Numbered from the stretch's first letter, positions 17,401 to 25,036 are shown. The stretch: DNA of 47,928 nt from CAZPUI01 sp964415525 (GCA_964415525.1 CAYQAS010000018.1:1-47928); one strand, 5' to 3'. Program-made: numbers and translations. Notes: generated from the sequence alone by a model not told the origin.

Positions 17401-17710
17401 CGTCCGTCACTTCGCGTAGCGCGTAGGGAGTCCGAGCCGCGAAGATGGATAGATCCTCGAAGATCTCGTTCGCCCGCTCCTGGCTCTTGGTGACCGTGAC
17501 AAGGCCTGCGTTCAGGCTCTCGAAGGACTTGTTGACCTCCCAGATCTTTGCCGCAACAAGTCCGGCGCCGACCAGCACTGCTGCGGCGCCGAACTTGATG
17601 ATCGCCATCTCGGCATCGCGCCCCTTCTTCGCCAGGGCGTCGAGGTCTCCGGTAGCGGTGCGAACCTGGGCGGTATCGACGGCGATGGAGAGTTGAGCGA
17701 TGTCGGTCAC
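14486..17710 (-). CDS. H: Tape measure protein, lambda H-like
   Basis: At 1074 residues this is the second longest gene, located between the assembly chaperones and the M-like gene where the tape measure belongs. The N-terminus (DIAQLSIAVDTAQVRTATGDLDALAKKG) is typical. Two hydrophobic, glycine-rich segments (about 37-60 and 500-535) are probable membrane-interacting regions. Between them and after them lie long helical stretches rich in Ala, Gln, Lys and Glu. The start is a GTG that overlaps the stop of the T-like gene by four bases. At roughly 0.15 nm per residue the tail would be about 160 nm long, which is an inference from the family rule. Confidence 0.92.
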   Translation of the reverse strand: MTDIAQLSIAVDTAQVRTATGDLDALAKKGRDAEMAIIKFGAAAVLVGAGLVAAKIWEVNKSFESLNAGLVTVTKSQERANEIFEDLSIFAARTPYALREVTDAYTMLRVRGLDPSLKSMESLGNLASARQRSLKDVVMAVGSLSAGEIEPMKQLGFSVQTIGEKVRISMGDMAVTASKSSYEIGQAVAKISDSRFGDGMARQAKTLEGAWSNLGDTVDMALYKLGQGGSNDAVRNSILGITDAIQQATPQIVDFGNKAITGSISAAKFTLEHRDAVLALAGAYVAVRAGQGIGGIQQEFVNPKMGDDAGFGSKARGALDYVKALSLARIEEEAYAEGAVRSAKARLAVLESQNFVVAKSAEQIGLDQQLAQQELAVSRATTARAAAQEALNRAMAAQTAGTAAGGASRGQLSKAGEYVDLAQVRVQAADASLREEQAELRRLSTQRDAQVVDFASVATAKSRTLAQAELEVATGKLTDAQQRNTLASKAGEMAGRGFSAVVTALGGPVGATIAALGVLSIVGPKAYQALRSDTDKAYDSVEAYLVKLREEVALLDRKATLSAQGRQGEAGLGDEVVAKLAIAEKKFGEQQSALERAKADFKTYESVKGTSDYDDALWKVQLAQAALNKTQAEYNEIVSVTIRKRDEAAAKERDRATKSKDDQDEARRQSEAQLKAAQAAQAAQKIAEEQKAFLKDLKKDNLLGAAELASGEWSVLTKADEEAVKIKTLAEKYHLAGKELGEARERVRQIYEKAERERVQELDSEFRRSEIEGERSNTTKRVQALWGTFQVAAKGRQDRESYEAEVKRLKTLLAAGSISQTEYNTALAEAPARFLEAARAAKEFKDSVTQRYNPEGHALEQIKALSAIKAELDPSVYSRALIDLRKQASYTFEVIYDGAVQLGEEAADAFSKWASGIKDVEWNFDRMASSVLRNMARMYAQKGFEQLLGLMFSFEWGGPVTTTTSVFGDTPLDPIGTSSTSPISLPASGTSRSSGSGFDFGGEETNSSVGFSGPAPSITNHISVTIASDGSTKTDVQAGARGQDIAKSLESHMNQWALKNMRPGGLLRPVFGAR

Positions 17711-18063
17711 GGCTGGGGCTCCTTCGGCTCCTGCTTCTGCGAGCGGGCCCGCAGGAAGGCGTTATCGATGGCGGCGATGAGCCGAAGTTCCAGGGGTGTC
17801 AGGACGAGGCGGCGCAGTGCGGCCCAAGCGTGCATGGCCTCCCAGGTGATGGGCGAGATCCCGAAGCCGGCGTTCGGGCGCCGCGCGTCCAATTCGCGCC
17901 ACCAGGCGAAGGGTTCGAGGGCCAGCGTGGGCAGTTGGGCTTTCTGGAGCGCCTCCGGCACGCGACCGGTGGTCTTCCAAACATGCATCAGCTTTGCCCG
18001 GAGCGACACGCCCCCTTCGCCCGGGGCATCCAGGCGAAAAAGGGCGGCCGCAGCATTAGTCAC
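17707..18063 (-). CDS. T: Tail assembly chaperone, T-like part of G-T
   Basis: The 118-residue product, from a GTG with GAGG seven bases upstream, ends in a conserved-looking region (WRELDARRPNAGFGISPITW, then EAMHAWAALRRLVLTPLELR). The frame is open upstream across the end of the G-like gene, so the region can also be translated by a -1 shift at 18081-18087 as the C-terminal part of a G-T fusion of about 236 residues. In lambda only the fusion is functional; here the good internal start leaves open independent expression. Confidence 0.8.
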   Translation of the reverse strand: MTNAAAALFRLDAPGEGGVSLRAKLMHVWKTTGRVPEALQKAQLPTLALEPFAWWRELDARRPNAGFGISPITWEAMHAWAALRRLVLTPLELRLIAAIDNAFLRARSQKQEPKEPQP

Positions 18064-18071
18064 GCGGACCT

Positions 18072-18416
18072 CTAGGCCTTGAAAAAACGTTCGGTGTCCC
18101 CCAAGGCGGCCCAGAGAGCATTGGGGATGATGAGTTTCGCCTTCGGGTGCCGGAGCAGCTTCAGGGCGTTCTCCTCGCTGCAGGGCAGCGGCTTGCCTTC
18201 CTCGACGACGTTCTTCCAATCGAGGATCCGCCCGGCGAGGCCGATGTTGCTGGCGTCGGACGTGTCCTCGCCCTCCTGCTCGGCGGCAGCGAAGGCAGCC
18301 CGGGCCTTGCGCCGGGCCTCGACGGTCTTGGGGTGGTCCGGACCGGCCAGGGTGAAGGTCATGTCGAGGACGGTGACCTTGATGCTGGGAAGGACTTCGA
18401 GGGTGGAGAGGTCCAT
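18072..18416 (-). CDS. G: Tail assembly chaperone, G-like
   Basis: The 114-residue protein, preceded by AGGAG, sits between the tail tube and tape measure genes, the position of lambda G. It has a beta-rich start (MDLSTLEVLPSIKVTVLDMT), a charged helical middle and ends ALGDTERFFKA. Such chaperones coat the tape measure during tail assembly. Its last codons contain the slippery heptamer described separately. Confidence 0.85.
   Translation of the reverse strand: MDLSTLEVLPSIKVTVLDMTFTLAGPDHPKTVEARRKARAAFAAAEQEGEDTSDASNIGLAGRILDWKNVVEEGKPLPCSEENALKLLRHPKAKLIIPNALWAALGDTERFFKA
18081..18087 (-). promoter_or_regulatory. Programmed -1 ribosomal frameshift site
   Basis: The minus strand reads T TTT TTC in the frame of the G-like gene, a classical X-XXY-YYZ slippery heptamer, three codons before the G stop at 18072. 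Slipping back one base continues as Phe-Phe-Gln-Gly-Leu-Glu into the T-like frame, which is open from there to 17707. This is the same arrangement as the lambda G/GT frameshift, although lambda uses GGGAAAG. Confidence 0.8.
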
Positions 18417-18431
18417 GGGGACTCCTGTGGA

Positions 18432-19595
18432 TTAAGGCTTGCGGGTGAGGAGGTAGGAGGTGGTGGCGCCAGAGAGCGGCACGACGCTCTCGAACTCGAC
18501 GGTCTGGGTCTCCATTCCGTCCTTGGGCGGGGCGGAGGCCTTGGTGATCCGGCAGCGGGTCAGATCGTTCTGATACCCCTTGGACGCACCGCCGAGGTTG
18601 ATCTGGAAGGCGATGTCCTGCTCGGCGCGATAGGCCGTGTGGAAGTCGACGCGGTCCCACCAAAGCTCAAGGGAGCCGGTGACCTTGGCCCGCCCAGGCT
18701 GGATGTCGTAGAGATCGACCCCCCCGCAGACACTGGCGACGCTGCTATTTCGATCGACTTTGAGGCTCCAGCCGACGACGGTCGGCAGGGCGTTCCCGCC
18801 GCTCTTGATAGAGCCTTCCCAGGTGGTGATGAGGTCGTTCGTGTTCGGCTGGGTGAAGGAGGAGAAGAGGCTGCTCGTCGCCTCATTTCCGGCGGACTTG
18901 CCGATCACGTTGAACTTGATGTCGACGGGCTGATCGACCTTGCCGCTCATCTCGAACCCGTCGATGACGCAGCCCAGGAAGGGGAAGTAGATGCCCGTGG
19001 TCTTGTGCCCCTCCTCAAGCGTGAAGCTGGGGCGGGTGTTCAGCATGATCGTGCGTCCGGCCGCGGAGGACTCATCCACCATGCCCGTCGCCGTGCTGCA
19101 GGTGATGACCGTGGCGGTGACGGCGCTGATGACGAAGGTGCTGTTGTTGCCGCCGTTCGTGAAGCCGTAGGTGCAGATGGTCTGGCCGACCGCGAAGCCG
19201 TCGGTAACAAAGGATCCCGTGGCGCGCGTGAAGGTCTTACCCGCAGCGGCGGCCGCGATGGAAATCGCGCCAGACGTGACCATGGGCGCGATCCTGCAGG
19301 TGTTGTCAGCGGCAAAGTCGGGCTGACCGAGCGCGTAGGCGAGGAAAAGGTCATAGGTGCCGTAGGAAAGCTTGCCACCCAGGTTGCCCTTGGGGCGTAG
19401 CGCCCCCCCGCGACCCGCGGCGTACATGTTGTCCGTCCGCATCTCCGGGTTTTCCATGACAGTCCGGTCGGAGCCGAAGGAGGTGCCGTCAGGCGTCCAG
19501 CGCAACAGCTGGCCAACGGGTGTGGCGGGCGTCTGCCCGAAGACCTTCTCGGGCACGAACGCGTAGTAGCGGGAGTTTCCGGTTTCAGTAGGCAT
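18432..19595 (-). CDS. Major tail tube protein
   Basis: The 387-residue protein sits between the tail terminator-like gene and the G-like chaperone, as tube proteins do. Features of siphophage tail tube proteins include the ENPEMRTDNMYAAGRGGALRPKGNLGGKLSYG stretch (positions about 48-80; key pattern ENPE, then glycine-rich turns) and beta-rich sequence throughout. A central insert of about 100 residues (about 95-195, rich in Thr, Ala and Val) may form a surface Ig-like domain. The product polymerises into the tail tube. Confidence 0.88.
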   Translation of the reverse strand: MPTETGNSRYYAFVPEKVFGQTPATPVGQLLRWTPDGTSFGSDRTVMENPEMRTDNMYAAGRGGALRPKGNLGGKLSYGTYDLFLAYALGQPDFAADNTCRIAPMVTSGAISIAAAAAGKTFTRATGSFVTDGFAVGQTICTYGFTNGGNNSTFVISAVTATVITCSTATGMVDESSAAGRTIMLNTRPSFTLEEGHKTTGIYFPFLGCVIDGFEMSGKVDQPVDIKFNVIGKSAGNEATSSLFSSFTQPNTNDLITTWEGSIKSGGNALPTVVGWSLKVDRNSSVASVCGGVDLYDIQPGRAKVTGSLELWWDRVDFHTAYRAEQDIAFQINLGGASKGYQNDLTRCRITKASAPPKDGMETQTVEFESVVPLSGATTSYLLTRKP

Positions 19596-19603
19596 GGTTC
19601 ACC

Positions 19604-19990
19604 TCACAGGACTTGGAAGGGGATGGACACGGGGATGCGGAGCCGATCTGGCTCCTGCTTGAGCTGAGAACCGAGGAAGGGAGCGCCCACCTGGACGCCC
19701 GAGAGGTTCCGACGCTTGAACCAGTCGATGACGGCCTGGCAGTCGCGCAGGGCCTGGCCGATACCGGTCCCCGCCATGACGACGCGGTCGATCTGGAGGA
19801 TGCCGCGCTCGTGGTCCGAGCCCCCTCCCATCTCTGGAAGGACGCCAGCAGGAATCAGGCTGAACCGCCAGTAGGGCTGCCCGGACGTCGGGGCGAATGA
19901 CTCGTTCGGCCATTCGATGGCGTCAAGGTCCAAACCAGGCATGGCCTGGAAGTGAGCATCGAGGACAGCACGGGCCGCATCCCAACTCAT
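19604..19990 (-). CDS. Tail terminator-like protein (lambda U position)
   Basis: The 128-residue product, starting MSWDAARAVLDAHFQAMPGLD and containing SGQPYWRFSLIPA and a C-terminal RLRIPVSIPFQVL strand, resembles the DUF4128 / tail terminator group. Its ATG overlaps the stop of the upstream neck gene as ATGA, which fixes the start; the longer upstream frame is not needed. Tail terminators cap the tail tube before it joins the head. Position just ahead of the tube gene agrees. Confidence 0.8.
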   Translation of the reverse strand: MSWDAARAVLDAHFQAMPGLDLDAIEWPNESFAPTSGQPYWRFSLIPAGVLPEMGGGSDHERGILQIDRVVMAGTGIGQALRDCQAVIDWFKRRNLSGVQVGAPFLGSQLKQEPDRLRIPVSIPFQVL

Positions 19991-20385
19991 CGCACGCTCC
20001 CGACAGCGGCGTTCACGGTCTGCTGCCACCGCGCCACAGTGGCCCGAGCCATGCCTGCCGGTGCCTGGTTCGAGGAGCCGTACTCAAGGGGCATGATGTA
20101 GGCCACGTTATTGACGATGAAAAAGGTGTCACCCGCCTTCAGGTTGGACGCAAAAGCTGTTGCCCGAGCCATGGACGAGGCCCCGGTCCTGCTTGCCTGG
20201 ATGTCGGTGTCGGTGAGCCTTTCTTTCCCGAGGAACCAGTTGCTGCGGGCATGGCCGGTATCGACAGGCGTGGACCGCACGAGGTCGGCCGTGACATCGA
20301 TGGCCACTTTCCGCACAACCAGGTCCATCCGGATTCCAGTGCGACGGGAGAAGCCTCCGAGGCTGGCTGCGAAGCCATCATTCAT
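19987..20385 (-). CDS. Neck / tail-completion protein, HK97 gp10-like
   Basis: The 132-residue protein shows the gp10 pattern: RSTPVDTGHARSNW near the middle, then FFIVNNVAYIMPLEYGSSNQ and APAGMARATVARW at the end. This family (related to lambda Z) sits at the head-tail joint of siphophages. It overlaps genes on both sides by four bases, so translation within the neck block is probably coupled. Confidence 0.9.
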   Translation of the reverse strand: MNDGFAASLGGFSRRTGIRMDLVVRKVAIDVTADLVRSTPVDTGHARSNWFLGKERLTDTDIQASRTGASSMARATAFASNLKAGDTFFIVNNVAYIMPLEYGSSNQAPAGMARATVARWQQTVNAAVGSVR

Positions 20386-20777
20386 CGCTTCACCGTCAGG
20401 TTGTAGACGAGCGGCACGCCGACGAGCGTCTCAGGCGTGACACCCAAGACCTTCCAGGCGCTGTCCTCGAGGCCTTCGACCACATCACCCGGCCCGGGGA
20501 CGATCTCGAGGCCATAGGCGGGCACCTTCAACGCACGCAGATGTGTCTCGATGAGGCTTCCGCCCTCGAAGCGGATGTCGAACGCTTCGATGGTTCCCTT
20601 TGATGCCGGGCCTGACACTGCCTTCGCCGGGATCGCTGTGCCGTAGGACGTCCGGCCGCCCTCTGTGGAGCTGTGGCGGCCTGTCGGAGTACCTCTGCCG
20701 ATCGTGATGTCGATCGCGACCTCGCAGAGCCCCTCATAGATCTGCCGCGCGACGTCCTGGGCTTCAGAGCGGTCCAT
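20382..20777 (-). CDS. Head-tail joining (closure) protein candidate
   Basis: The 131-residue product is a compact alpha/beta protein ending in YNLTVKR, with an N-terminal helix (SEAQDVARQIYEGLCEVAID) and a glycine-rich loop. It is encoded between the connector adaptor and the gp10-like gene, the usual place for a head-closure protein. I do not recognise a specific family, so the call rests mainly on position. Confidence 0.7.
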   Translation of the reverse strand: MDRSEAQDVARQIYEGLCEVAIDITIGRGTPTGRHSSTEGGRTSYGTAIPAKAVSGPASKGTIEAFDIRFEGGSLIETHLRALKVPAYGLEIVPGPGDVVEGLEDSAWKVLGVTPETLVGVPLVYNLTVKR

Positions 20778-21254
20778 TCAGCTCCTCTCGATCGCGATGC
20801 AGCCACCGCCAGAAACGAGAAACGGCCGGGCCATGTCCCAGACGCTGGAGGGCACGAGCTGGCGCTCCTTGTCAGGGGTCTTGGTGGTTCCAACCTGCAT
20901 GCCGCGTTTGCCGTCCGCAGCCCGGTCACGCTCCAGAAGGCGGGAGGCGAACTCCGCGTTGGCTTCCCTGACTTGGCGCGGGACCAGAGTGGGAAGCACG
21001 TCGAATCCGTCCTGGTCTACGACACCGGTTCTGGGCCAAGCCAGAGCCTGTTCGGCGCTGGTACGCCGACCGGTCCAAGGCATGGTGTCCATCCAGCGCG
21101 CCGCCTGGACAAGCGCAGCGGCCTGCTTCTCGGGCGTCGCCTTCGTCCACGCCTCGGCGAAGATCAGCGTCTCAACGTAGGCGCCGGCCTCCGAGAGGGA
21201 GGCGTAGACGTTGGCATTCACGGCGCCAGAGTCGGGGACAAGGACGATCGCCAC
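20778..21254 (-). CDS. Head-tail connector adaptor, DnaT-like fold
   Basis: The 158-residue protein matches the phage DnaT-like / gp6-type adaptor group: NANVYASLSEAGAYVETL at the start, a helix with ALVQAARWMDTMPWTGRR, then EQALAWPRTGV and PRQVREANAEFASRLLE. These proteins extend the portal as the first neck ring. The DnaT label used for some members is structural and does not imply replication activity. The gene abuts the closure protein gene directly. Confidence 0.8.
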   Translation of the reverse strand: MAIVLVPDSGAVNANVYASLSEAGAYVETLIFAEAWTKATPEKQAAALVQAARWMDTMPWTGRRTSAEQALAWPRTGVVDQDGFDVLPTLVPRQVREANAEFASRLLERDRAADGKRGMQVGTTKTPDKERQLVPSSVWDMARPFLVSGGGCIAIERS

Positions 21255-21257
21255 GGA

Positions 21258-21611
21258 TCAGCCTTCCTGCCCGGCCGGAACCTGCTGGGCGGCAGCCTTG
21301 ATAGCCTCTCGGATCTTGTCGAGGCCGCAGGCGTGGTGGAACTGGACGCCGCGGGCCTTCGCCCATTCGGCGACCTGGTCGCGGTCCTCGCAGGTGAAGG
21401 GGTCGAAGGGCACACCTTCCTGCCCGGCCGGAACCTGCTGGATCGTCTCAGCGGCCAAGAGCCCCGCGGGGATCTCACCGTGGACGGTCGCAAAGGGCAC
21501 CAGGGCGCGGAACTCCTCAGCGGTCTTGGGCTGGTAGGTTCCGGGCTGATAGGAGCGCTTCAGGGCGTCGCACCAGCCGCCGTCGTGGAAATGGAGGGTC
21601 GGAATCTGCAT
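21258..21611 (-). CDS. Small capsid-associated protein with internal repeat
   Basis: The 117-residue product lies just downstream of the major capsid gene. A short motif, QQVPAGQEG, occurs twice (about residues 58-66 and 109-117), encoded by an exact 27-bp repeat at 21262-21288 and 21415-21441. Between the copies is a helical segment (DRDQVAEWAKARGVQFHHAC, then GLDKIREAI) that looks like a SAP/HeH-type small helical domain. Possible roles are head fibre, decoration or adaptor protein; none can be proved from sequence. Confidence 0.7.
   Translation of the reverse strand: MQIPTLHFHDGGWCDALKRSYQPGTYQPKTAEEFRALVPFATVHGEIPAGLLAAETIQQVPAGQEGVPFDPFTCEDRDQVAEWAKARGVQFHHACGLDKIREAIKAAAQQVPAGQEG
21262..21441 (-). 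repeat. 27-bp direct repeat pair inside the capsid-associated gene
   Basis: The 27 bases at 21262-21288 recur without mismatch at 21415-21441, in the same reading frame and separated by 126 bases. They encode the QQVPAGQEG motif at the middle and at the very C-terminus. Exact DNA identity suggests a recent partial duplication. Confidence 0.9.
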
Positions 21612-21664
21612 GGGATCTCCAGGTGAAGCAGGGCGAGGCCCGAAGGCCCCGCCCCACTCGCGGC

Positions 21665-22852
21665 CTACACGAGGCCGTAGATCTCGAGGTGGTTGTAGCC
21701 GACGTTCTCGACGCTGAAGCCGACGCTGCCCTGGATGCTTTCCCGCTTCTCACGGGTGCTGAGCGCGGGCTCCTCCTTCGTGGTCAGCATGTCGCCCTCG
21801 AGCCAGCCCTTCTTGAGGTCAGCAGCGGTGACGATGGCGATGCGGTCATTGGGCATGTCGGCGTCGATCAGGAGGTCGAGCCGCACGCCGTTGTAGTCGT
21901 AGTGGTCCACCGTCCGCCCGGCACCGGTGTCCTGGCGATCGGTCGCGATGGTCACGTCCTTCCCTGCGCCCTGGAAGCCCAGGAACTTATTGGCGTTGTA
22001 GAGGGAGAGCGAGATGGTGTCCGGGCTACCGTAGGTGAACGCCTGATCCAGGGCCGCACGCAGCTTGGTCTCGTCCAGGGCCGCGCTGTTGGCGTTGTAG
22101 CGCTGGATGGGGCGAGTGCCACCGGCGGTGTCCTCGAGCTGCGAGAGCAGGCCCGCGCTCATGTAGGGGGAGCCGCCATCGGCCCCGAGCTGCTTCACGC
22201 CGCGCACGGCCATGGTGCTGAGCATCTCGGCCACACGGATGGAGGCTTCCTTGCGCAGGACGGCGATGACATTGCTGTCGGAGAGACCCTGGCGGGAAAG
22301 CTCAGCGCCCTTCTTCCAGTCCAGCAGCTCGAAAATGGTCTGGGTGTAGTTGCTGTACTTCAGGGTCTGCTCAGCAGCGCCCGTCGCGTTCTTGAGGTCC
22401 TCGTCGCGGCCAGCGAAGCCGAGAACCGTGAAGGCCGCGTTGCTCGCGTGAACCGCGGCAGTCGTGCCACCAGCGCCGCGGGCATAGACGGCGACCGTGT
22501 TGGCAGCCTTGTCGACCGCCTTCAGGATCACGACCTCGGAGTCCACCTGGATCACGTGGCCAATGGAGAGGCCAGCGATGGAGGCCGCAGGGATGGGCAG
22601 AGCGGTGGTGCCGCTCGTGCCGCCCCAGTCACCCGCAGCTGCGGTGCCGATGGTGCCGCCGCGGATGTTCTTGGTGCGGCTGTAGATGTCGAACTGCTTG
22701 GCCTTGATGGGGACCATCGGAGCGCCCATGCGCTGGTAGAGCGCACCCTTGAAGCGGGGCAGGTTGATGACCTGCGCCAGCGCGGCAATGACGGGGCTGA
22801 CGAGGCTGTTGGGATCGGAGAATTCGGAGGTCTGGCCAAAGACGAAGGGCAT
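21665..22852 (-). CDS. Major capsid protein, SU10-like
   Basis: The 395-residue protein follows the scaffold gene and has the sequence layout of the SU10 / DUF5309 major capsid family: a short N-arm, FDIYSRTKNIRGGTIG, an E-loop rich in Gly, Ala and Thr, a helical centre (LSRQGLSDSNVIAVLRKEAS) and a C-terminal A-domain with YDYNGVRLDLLIDADMPNDR. It would adopt the HK97 fold and build the icosahedral shell. AGGA lies ahead of its ATG. Confidence 0.9.
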   Translation of the reverse strand: MPFVFGQTSEFSDPNSLVSPVIAALAQVINLPRFKGALYQRMGAPMVPIKAKQFDIYSRTKNIRGGTIGTAAAGDWGGTSGTTALPIPAASIAGLSIGHVIQVDSEVVILKAVDKAANTVAVYARGAGGTTAAVHASNAAFTVLGFAGRDEDLKNATGAAEQTLKYSNYTQTIFELLDWKKGAELSRQGLSDSNVIAVLRKEASIRVAEMLSTMAVRGVKQLGADGGSPYMSAGLLSQLEDTAGGTRPIQRYNANSAALDETKLRAALDQAFTYGSPDTISLSLYNANKFLGFQGAGKDVTIATDRQDTGAGRTVDHYDYNGVRLDLLIDADMPNDRIAIVTAADLKKGWLEGDMLTTKEEPALSTREKRESIQGSVGFSVENVGYNHLEIYGLV

Positions 22853-22866
22853 GATTCAGTCCTTTT

Positions 22867-23619
22867 TTAGGATTTGGGTTGGGTCTGGAGTTGTCCGCCG
22901 AGGTCGATGAGCTCGTTGTCCTCAAGCGGGGTGCGGTCCTTCTTGGTCATCAGGGCGTCGTACCGGAGCCGTGCGCTTCCCGCGGCGGGCCTGCCACCGT
23001 TCGGGCTGCTGCCGGCGCCGCTGACACCGGAGCCCGTGAACGCGCCGCCCAACTTCTCGTTGGCCTTGAGTTCTCCGAGCAGATCACTGAGGCCAAAGGG
23101 GGTGCCCGCGCCGTCCTTGAGGCGAGGGTTGCCGTCCTGCCCGAGGACGTGGAGCAGCAGTTTGCCGTCCTTCTCCTCAGGCTTGGTCGAGGCCTTCAGC
23201 AGCGGGATCAAGAGCTCCGCCACCCCACCCGCATCGGCAACAGCTTTTGTCAGCTGGGCCTCGTGGAAGGAGGCGACGCGCTCCTGCTGGATGTTCTGGA
23301 GCTTGGTTGCCAGGGCATCCATCTCCTCCTTGTGCTTCTTCTTCAGTTGAGCTTCCAGGGCCTCGAAGTCACCGCGCTTTTTGGCGTTCTCCGCCTCGCG
23401 CTTGCCGACATCGTCCTTGAGCCGCCTGTATTCCTCTAGGTCGATGCCCTTGAGCTTCGCCTCTGCGGCGTCGGCCCTCTCGCGCTCCTTGTCCAAGGCG
23501 CCCTTGAGTTCGTTGGCATCGTCCGCCTGGAGGTAGAACTTCCCATCGGCGCCCTGCTTGTAGTGGCGCTTGTCGGCTTCGTCCAGGCCATCGAGCGTGT
23601 CCAGCTTCCGTTTCAGCAT
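22867..23619 (-). CDS. Capsid scaffold protein
   Basis: The 250-residue product is highly charged with a long coiled coil from about residue 35 to 120 (heptads rich in Glu, Lys, Ala and Leu), followed by a glycine- and serine-rich linker (GAFTGSGVSGAGSSPNGGRP) and a short C-terminal helix. This build and the place directly before the capsid gene fit scaffolds of the GP20 type. A strong GGGGGAG ribosome site precedes the ATG. Its upstream gap carries one of the two 51-bp repeated elements. Confidence 0.88.
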   Translation of the reverse strand: MLKRKLDTLDGLDEADKRHYKQGADGKFYLQADDANELKGALDKERERADAAEAKLKGIDLEEYRRLKDDVGKREAENAKKRGDFEALEAQLKKKHKEEMDALATKLQNIQQERVASFHEAQLTKAVADAGGVAELLIPLLKASTKPEEKDGKLLLHVLGQDGNPRLKDGAGTPFGLSDLLGELKANEKLGGAFTGSGVSGAGSSPNGGRPAAGSARLRYDALMTKKDRTPLEDNELIDLGGQLQTQPKS

Positions 23620-23663
23620 CGGGTTCTCCCCCAGAGGTCATGGCGCGGTCTCCGCACCTCGTT

Positions 23664-23714
23664 GCCTCAGGCTGGATCCGGGACGGTCTACTCCGGACTA
23701 GACTTTCTTCAGGC
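23664..23714 (-). repeat. 51-bp repeated intergenic element, copy A
   Basis: This 51-bp block matches 28115-28165 at 42 positions without gaps. It contains the dyad GTCTA-8-TAGAC and the palindrome GCCTCAGGC-like segment at its low-coordinate end. The other end overlaps the stop codon of the head morphogenesis gene, and the element lies in the leader of the scaffold and capsid genes. The role is unknown; promoter, RNA processing or protein-binding site are possible. Confidence 0.75.
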
Positions 23715-24863
23715 AGACATCCGTGCCCGCAGCTGGTCCAGCGTCATCGGGTTGCCAAGCTGGTCCACCATGTCCGTGAATCCGAGCTGCCCCTGATGCC
23801 AGAGCGCAAGCCGAGCAGGCCCCAGGATCTCCTTCTGACGGGCCGCAGGCTGGCTCTTGAACCAGTCCTCGTATGTGAGGTCTCCGGACACAGCCTTTCC
23901 TAAGCTGGCCCGCTGGCCGACTGGGATCTTGTCCAGCTCCCGGGCGAGACGGGTATTCCCGCCCGCGGCCCTGGCTAGCTCCTCCCAGGATCGGGTGACC
24001 GGGATCTGGGTCGATCGACAGCACCAGTGTGCGGTGGAGCCAGGGAACGCCTGATCGTGCCCCCGGGGCTCGTAGGAGGGGAGACTCCAGGTCAGGCCAT
24101 CCAGAGCCCGGCAGACGGGAGTGGTCCTGGTGTCGAGCGTGGAGACCCACTGGATCCCACCGATCACGTCGAGGTTCGCGGAGAAGACGTCGAGGTGAGC
24201 CTGGTTGGATACCGCGATCACGGATGTCCGGACGAGCGCCTCAGCGTTACGGCGGGCTGCTTTGATGAGGCCGCGCCGGTCCAGATCCCGCACCTTGCGC
24301 AGGTCGACCTTCCCGACCCTCCCGACCCCAGAAATGCCGGAGCCCAAGATCCGATCCCGGAGTTGGTCCAGGCTCTCCCCACGCAGCATGCCGACCCGCA
24401 TCTCGTCTCCGAAGGCCTCGGAGAGATCCCGGCCCTGCCGGCTCCACCATTCGAAGGAGCGCGCGCCGCGAATCAGGGTGTCGTCGGCAATGCGCGCCAG
24501 CTGCTCGGACGTCCAGTTCACAGGGGCCAGGAGACGCGCACCGATCGCGTCGTTGCAGGCGGTGATGACGGCCTCTCCCGTGATCTGGACCAATCCCTTG
24601 AGCTGGTCAGAAAGGGACGAGGAGATGAGCCCGTAGGTGTTCGTAATCTTCTCGTCCGCGGCTTCCACCAGTGCCTGGAGCCTGGCCCGCTGCCAAGCCG
24701 TACGCGGGGTGTCCAGGCCTGAACCCAGGACTTCCTTGGCCAGATCCTCTCCAAGCTTCTGGAGCAGCGCCCTGATCTTGACGCGCATCCCCCCCTCGAC
24801 ACGGGTGAGGTCCACCGCGTGACCGATCAGAGCCCGGTGGATCCGGTCAGGGATCGAAGGCAT
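23709..24863 (-). CDS. Head morphogenesis / minor capsid protein, SPP1 gp7-like
   Basis: The 384-residue protein carries the phage Mu F / SPP1 gp7 domain in its C-terminal half: a helix with AEALVRTSVIAVSNQAHLD, then WVSTLDTRTTPVCRALDG and the final histidine-cysteine region AHWCCRST. Such proteins enter the procapsid with the portal. A coiled N-terminal half precedes it. Its ATG overlaps the stop of the small upstream gene as ATGA. Confidence 0.9.
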   Translation of the reverse strand: MPSIPDRIHRALIGHAVDLTRVEGGMRVKIRALLQKLGEDLAKEVLGSGLDTPRTAWQRARLQALVEAADEKITNTYGLISSSLSDQLKGLVQITGEAVITACNDAIGARLLAPVNWTSEQLARIADDTLIRGARSFEWWSRQGRDLSEAFGDEMRVGMLRGESLDQLRDRILGSGISGVGRVGKVDLRKVRDLDRRGLIKAARRNAEALVRTSVIAVSNQAHLDVFSANLDVIGGIQWVSTLDTRTTPVCRALDGLTWSLPSYEPRGHDQAFPGSTAHWCCRSTQIPVTRSWEELARAAGGNTRLARELDKIPVGQRASLGKAVSGDLTYEDWFKSQPAARQKEILGPARLALWHQGQLGFTDMVDQLGNPMTLDQLRARMSA

Positions 24864-25036
24864 CAGTTCGCCTTCCGTGCGGGGGCAAGGATGACGGCAT
24901 CATGGATCTCATCCACGCGGTCAATCGCCTGCTTCTGAAGAATCATGTCCGGAGGCATGAGGTAGTGCTCTTGCAGTGCTTCCAGCTTTCTCCAGGTGTG
25001 TTCTGGGAGAAGCAAGGTGATGGGGCGAGGGGTCAC
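24863..25036 (-). CDS. Small protein between portal and head morphogenesis genes, 57 residues
   Basis: A GTG start overlaps the portal stop as GTGA, and the TGA stop overlaps the next ATG as ATGA, so the frame fits the operon exactly. The product starts VTPRPITLLLPEHTWRKLEA and continues with amphipathic helices (QEHYLMPPDMILQKQAIDRV). The segment TLLLPEHTWRKLEALQEHY resembles the strand-helix part of a ribbon-helix-helix protein. I do not recognise a family. The tight coupling on both sides makes it a real gene despite its size. Confidence 0.75.
   Translation of the reverse strand: MTPRPITLLLPEHTWRKLEALQEHYLMPPDMILQKQAIDRVDEIHDAVILAPARKAN

Noticed and set aside
18064..18663. Upstream extension of the T-like frame to 18663 as an independent gene start
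   Set aside because: This part overlaps the G-like and tail tube genes out of frame and gives Arg/Pro-rich sequence. The open frame matters only from the slippery site onward.
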